Source: Nitrospira sp. (GTDB lineage: Bacteria > Nitrospirota > Nitrospiria > Nitrospirales > Nitrospiraceae). From it: 6,427 bases of DNA. The stretch is taken from NCBI GenBank assembly GCA_016873525.1, contig VGXD01000122.1, positions 1 through 6,427 of the forward strand, read 5' to 3'. The notes under the pieces are model-generated. The model saw only the letters and a program-made list of their open reading frames with translations. It was not told the DNA's origin and did no database searches. A program made the translations under genes and the position numbers. This document shows positions 4,454 to 6,427 of the stretch, in pieces. How positions within the stretch are numbered: the stretch's first letter is position 1; the number at the start of each line of letters is the position of its first letter.

Positions 4454-5280
4454 GATGGCTGGTCGCGGAACGTCGTCGGTTGAATCTCGCAAGTCTCCGG
4501 GTCGTGATCGAACAGTTCCGTAATCGTCGGCCGATCCCCGCAAATCGGGCAATGGGGATTCCGTCTCGTCTTGATCTCGCGGAAGGCCGTGCGCCGCGCG
4601 TCGAAATCCAACAGCCGGTCGGTCAGCGGCCGCCCGATCCCCAGCACGAGCTTCAAGGCCTCGGTGGCCTGGATCGTGCCGATGATGCCGGCCAGCACGC
4701 CGATGACTCCGGCCTCCTGGCAACTGGCGACCAGCCCCGGCGGCGGGGGATGCTTGAAGATGCACCGGTAGCAGGCCGACTTTTTCGGGACGATGGTGGT
4801 GACGCGGCCCTCGAAGCGGAGGATGCCGCCATGCACCAACGGCTTGTCGGCGAAGACGCAGGCATCGTTGATCAGGAACTTGGCCGGGAAGTTGTCCACG
4901 CCGTCGATCACGACGTCGTAGTCCTTGACCAAGGCCAGGGCGTTCTTGGCCATGAACCGGTCTTGATAGGTCACCACCGCGACATCGGGATTCAGGGCCG
5001 CGATCTTTTCTCGGGCCGAGACCACCTTGGACCGGCCCAGGTCCGGCGTGTGGTGGATGACTTGCCGCTGGAGATTCGACAGGTCCACGACATCGCTGTC
5101 GATCAGGCCGATGGTCCCGACCCCGGCGGCGGCCAGGTACAAGGCGGCGGGCGAACCCAACCCGCCGGCCCCAACGATCAGGATTCTGGCCTTGGCGATC
5201 TTTTTTTGTCCCTTGCCCCCGACTTCCGGCAGCAAGATGTGCCGGCTGTAACGGGTGACCTGGTCGTCTGAAAACTCCAC
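4435..5280 (-). CDS. moeB: E1-like sulfur-carrier adenylyltransferase A, MoeB/ThiF family (281 aa)
   Basis: A paralogue of the E1 encoded at 1760-2563, with the same architecture: RYSRHILLPE near the N-terminus, ATP-binding GAGGLGSP (37-44), DLSNLQRQ (66-73), zinc cysteines CYRC (C170, C173) and CPICG (C244, C247), and the active-site-type cysteine C187 in SCQEAG. It would adenylate a sulfur carrier; the ThiS-like protein encoded two genes upstream is the natural partner. No rhodanese domain is present. The start is taken at the GTG of 5278-5280 because GAGG (complement of 5286-5289) lies 5 bases before it and the N-terminus then aligns with paralogue B. The GTG at 5284-5286 would add two residues. 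The C-terminal tail after the last zinc pair is longer than in paralogue B and lacks recognisable motifs. Whether it is truly MoeB for molybdenum cofactor cannot be told. Confidence 0.92.
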   Translation of the reverse strand: MEFSDDQVTRYSRHILLPEVGGKGQKKIAKARILIVGAGGLGSPAALYLAAAGVGTIGLIDSDVVDLSNLQRQVIHHTPDLGRSKVVSAREKIAALNPDVAVVTYQDRFMAKNALALVKDYDVVIDGVDNFPAKFLINDACVFADKPLVHGGILRFEGRVTTIVPKKSACYRCIFKHPPPPGLVASCQEAGVIGVLAGIIGTIQATEALKLVLGIGRPLTDRLLDFDARRTAFREIKTRRNPHCPICGDRPTITELFDHDPETCEIQPTTFRDQPSALSKH

Positions 5281-5288
5281 AAACACCT

Positions 5289-5320
5289 CAAGCTAGCAAG
5301 CGAACAAGCTGGCAAGCAAC
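5289..5320. repeat. Period-8 tandem repeat CAAGCNNN, four units
   Basis: The gap between the cysteine synthase stop and E1-like enzyme A holds CAAGCTAG, CAAGCGAA, CAAGCTGG and CAAGCAAC end to end. Units 1 and 3 and units 2 and 4 resemble each other most, as if a 16-base unit had been duplicated. A second short period-8 pair, CACTTGGC CACTTGCT, occupies 5348-5363 at the other end of the gap, in the opposite sense (CAAGTG on the operon strand). The arms could pair loosely in the mRNA. The function is unknown. Confidence 0.7.
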
Positions 5321-5364
5321 TGAGCGGCCATCGTTCTTGCAACGTGTCACTTGGCCACTTGCTC

Positions 5365-6294
5365 CTAGATATTGAAATACTTCTCCACGCTGATGTAGCG
5401 CTCGCCCGTGTCGGGGAGGATCGTGACGACCGTTTTGCCTGGCCCCAACTCCTCGGCCACCTTCTGCGCGGCGAAGACGTTGGCGCCGGCTGAGATGCCG
5501 ACCAGCAAGCCTTCCTTTTTCGCCAGCAGCTTGGAGGTTTGGTAAGCCGCGTCGTCCGTGACCGTGATCACCCGGTCGAGGATCGATCGATTCAAGACCT
5601 TGGGGATGAAACCGGCCCCGATCCCTTGAATCTTGTGTGGCCCTGGATCGCCTCCTGAAAGCACGGGGGAGCCGGCCGGCTCGACCGCGATCACCTGGAT
5701 TGCGGGGTTGCGTTCCTTGAACACTTCCCCGCAGCCGGTGATGGTGCCGCCTGTGCCGACCGCGGTGACGAAGGCATCCAGGCGTCCGTCGAGCGCATCC
5801 CAGATCTCCACGGCCGTCGTCGTCCGGTGGATTGCCGGATTCGCCGGATTGGAAAACTGATCGGGCATGAAGTAGGAAGGGTTTTGCGCCACGATGCTCT
5901 CGGCTTCCTTGATCGATCCCTTCATGCCTTCCCAGGCCGCGGTCAGAACCAGTTGCGCTCCGTAGGAAGAGAGCAGGCTGGCGCGTTCCATGCTCATGCT
6001 TTCGGGCATGACCAGGATCAGCTTGTATCCGCGCACCGCGGAGACGAGCGCGAGGCCGATGCCGGTGTTCCCGCTGGTCGGCTCCACGATGGTCGCCCCG
6101 GGCTTCAGCTTGCCCTGGCGTTCCGCTTCGTTGATCATGTTGAGGCAGATGCGGTCCTTGACGCTGCCGCCCGGGTTGAAGGATTCCACCTTGGCGTAGA
6201 TCGCGGCGGAGCCTTCGCGGGCGAGTTGGTTCAGCCGGACGAGCGGAGTCCCGCCGATCATCTCGGTGATCGTCTTATGGGCCTGCTGGGTCAC
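5365..6294 (-). CDS. cysK: Cysteine synthase (O-acetylserine sulfhydrylase type), 309 aa
   Basis: A PLP-dependent enzyme that replaces the acetyl (or phosphate) group of an activated serine with sulfur to give L-cysteine in the cytoplasm. It carries NPGGSVKDR with the PLP lysine K46, the substrate loop TSGNTG (73-78), the phosphate-binding GTGGT (180-184) and S268 in GISAG, which contacts the pyridine nitrogen. The segment GPHKIQGIGAGF (218-229) is the hallmark of CysK-type O-acetylserine enzymes rather than mycobacterial O-phosphoserine-specific CysM, although substrate choice cannot be settled by eye. The GTG start overlaps the ThiS-like stop codon in GTGA, and GGGAGG (complement of 6301-6306) lies 6 bases upstream. 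Overlap with a sulfur-carrier gene suggests that the donor may be a protein thiocarboxylate as well as, or instead of, free sulfide. No serine acetyltransferase gene is in view. Confidence 0.93.
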   Translation of the reverse strand: MTQQAHKTITEMIGGTPLVRLNQLAREGSAAIYAKVESFNPGGSVKDRICLNMINEAERQGKLKPGATIVEPTSGNTGIGLALVSAVRGYKLILVMPESMSMERASLLSSYGAQLVLTAAWEGMKGSIKEAESIVAQNPSYFMPDQFSNPANPAIHRTTTAVEIWDALDGRLDAFVTAVGTGGTITGCGEVFKERNPAIQVIAVEPAGSPVLSGGDPGPHKIQGIGAGFIPKVLNRSILDRVITVTDDAAYQTSKLLAKKEGLLVGISAGANVFAAQKVAEELGPGKTVVTILPDTGERYISVEKYFNI

Positions 6295-6427
6295 CGGCCG
6301 CCTCCCATGTAGAACAGAAACTCCAGTTGATCTCCCTCTTTGACGGGAGTCGTCGCCAGGCGGTCTCGCTCCAACATCGTGCCGTTCAACTCGACGGCGA
6401 CCATCTGGGGGTCGATATTTTTGGCTT
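6291..6427 (-). CDS. ThiS-like sulfur carrier protein, C-terminal part (partial)
   Basis: Only the last 44 residues are in the window; the start lies beyond 6427. The pattern MVAVELNGTMLERD, then TPVKEGDQLEFLFYMGGGR, is the second half of a ThiS-family beta-grasp protein (the 'aVelNg...r...t.v.dGD.vEfl..mgGG' signature). Such proteins carry sulfur as a C-terminal thiocarboxylate after activation by an E1-like enzyme. The protein ends in Gly-Gly-Gly-Arg instead of Gly-Gly, so it needs C-terminal trimming before it can be activated, as predicted for the CysO-like carrier of this operon. It overlaps the cysteine synthase gene by 4 nt. A role in thiamine thiazole synthesis (true ThiS) is possible, but no thi gene is visible and the context points to cysteine. 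Confidence 0.85.
   Translation of the reverse strand, partial: AKNIDPQMVAVELNGTMLERDRLATTPVKEGDQLEFLFYMGGGR
6301..6306 (-). promoter_or_regulatory. Shine-Dalgarno of cysK inside the Gly codons of the ThiS-like gene
   Basis: GGGAGG (complement of 6301-6306) spans the codons ATG GGA GGC of the carrier tail and lies 6 bases before the GTG start of the cysteine synthase. It supports this GTG as the start. Confidence 0.75.

Noticed and set aside
3152..4483. A 443-codon open frame on the + strand over threonine synthase
   Set aside because: It is antisense to a gene with clear conserved motifs, its translation is low-complexity (Gly, Val, His, Asp rich), and long antisense frames are expected at this GC content.
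5289..5320. CRISPR array or regulator-operator array in the cysK to E1-A gap
   Set aside because: The repeat unit is 8 bases with only 5 constant positions and no spacers, far from CRISPR architecture, and no known operator consensus is matched.
1279..6427. A bacterial ubiquitin-like conjugation or anti-phage system (Bil or CBASS Cap2/Cap3 type), suggested by E1 + ubiquitin-fold protein + JAMM
   Set aside because: The E1s are plain MoeB/ThiF types with two zinc CxxC pairs, no E2-like protein is present, and the neighbours are cysK, thrC and a NIL protein. The context is sulfur amino acid metabolism.

Overview
This high-GC window looks like part of a free-living bacterium's chromosome. The CysO-like carrier, E1-like enzymes, zinc-ribbon threonine synthase and taxonomically unplaced small proteins would suit a Nitrospira-type (Nitrospirota) genome. 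That placement is an impression from gene content and style; no marker gene is present to prove it.

Layout. Bases 1-111 (+) are the last 36 codons of an ABC transporter ATPase. A promoter-like site near 168-197 then precedes two small cysteine-containing proteins on the + strand (244-438 and 545-754). Their convergent neighbour is a small exported protein on the - strand (833-1168), and an inverted repeat fills the space between the facing stop codons (753-833). From 1279 to the right edge everything is one tightly packed - strand operon that enters from beyond 6427. In transcription order it holds a ThiS-like sulfur carrier (partial), a cysteine synthase, E1-like enzyme A, a threonine synthase, a CysO-like sulfur carrier, a stand-alone NIL-domain protein, E1-like enzyme B and a JAMM/MPN+ metalloprotease. 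Several junctions are 4-nt stop/start overlaps. Three gaps (35, 78 and 65 nt) carry hairpins or short-period repeats.

How the genes work together. In protein-thiocarboxylate chemistry an E1-like enzyme adenylates the C-terminal Gly-Gly of a ubiquitin-fold carrier, which is then converted to a thiocarboxylate. A PLP enzyme of the cysteine synthase type can take sulfur from it, and a JAMM protease either releases the amino acid or trims the carrier tail. The Mycobacterium tuberculosis CysO/CysM/Mec+/MoeZ pathway is the precedent. Here the parts list is doubled: two carriers, two E1s and two fold-type-II PLP enzymes, with a single protease at the end. Both carriers end in Gly-Gly-Arg rather than Gly-Gly, so they should be unable to react until the arginine is removed; the JAMM enzyme is the obvious candidate. 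In both carriers the Gly-Gly codons also form the Shine-Dalgarno sequence of the next gene. The presence of a threonine synthase and a NIL protein in the CysO half raises the possibility of a second sulfur-transfer product such as homocysteine. That is inference.
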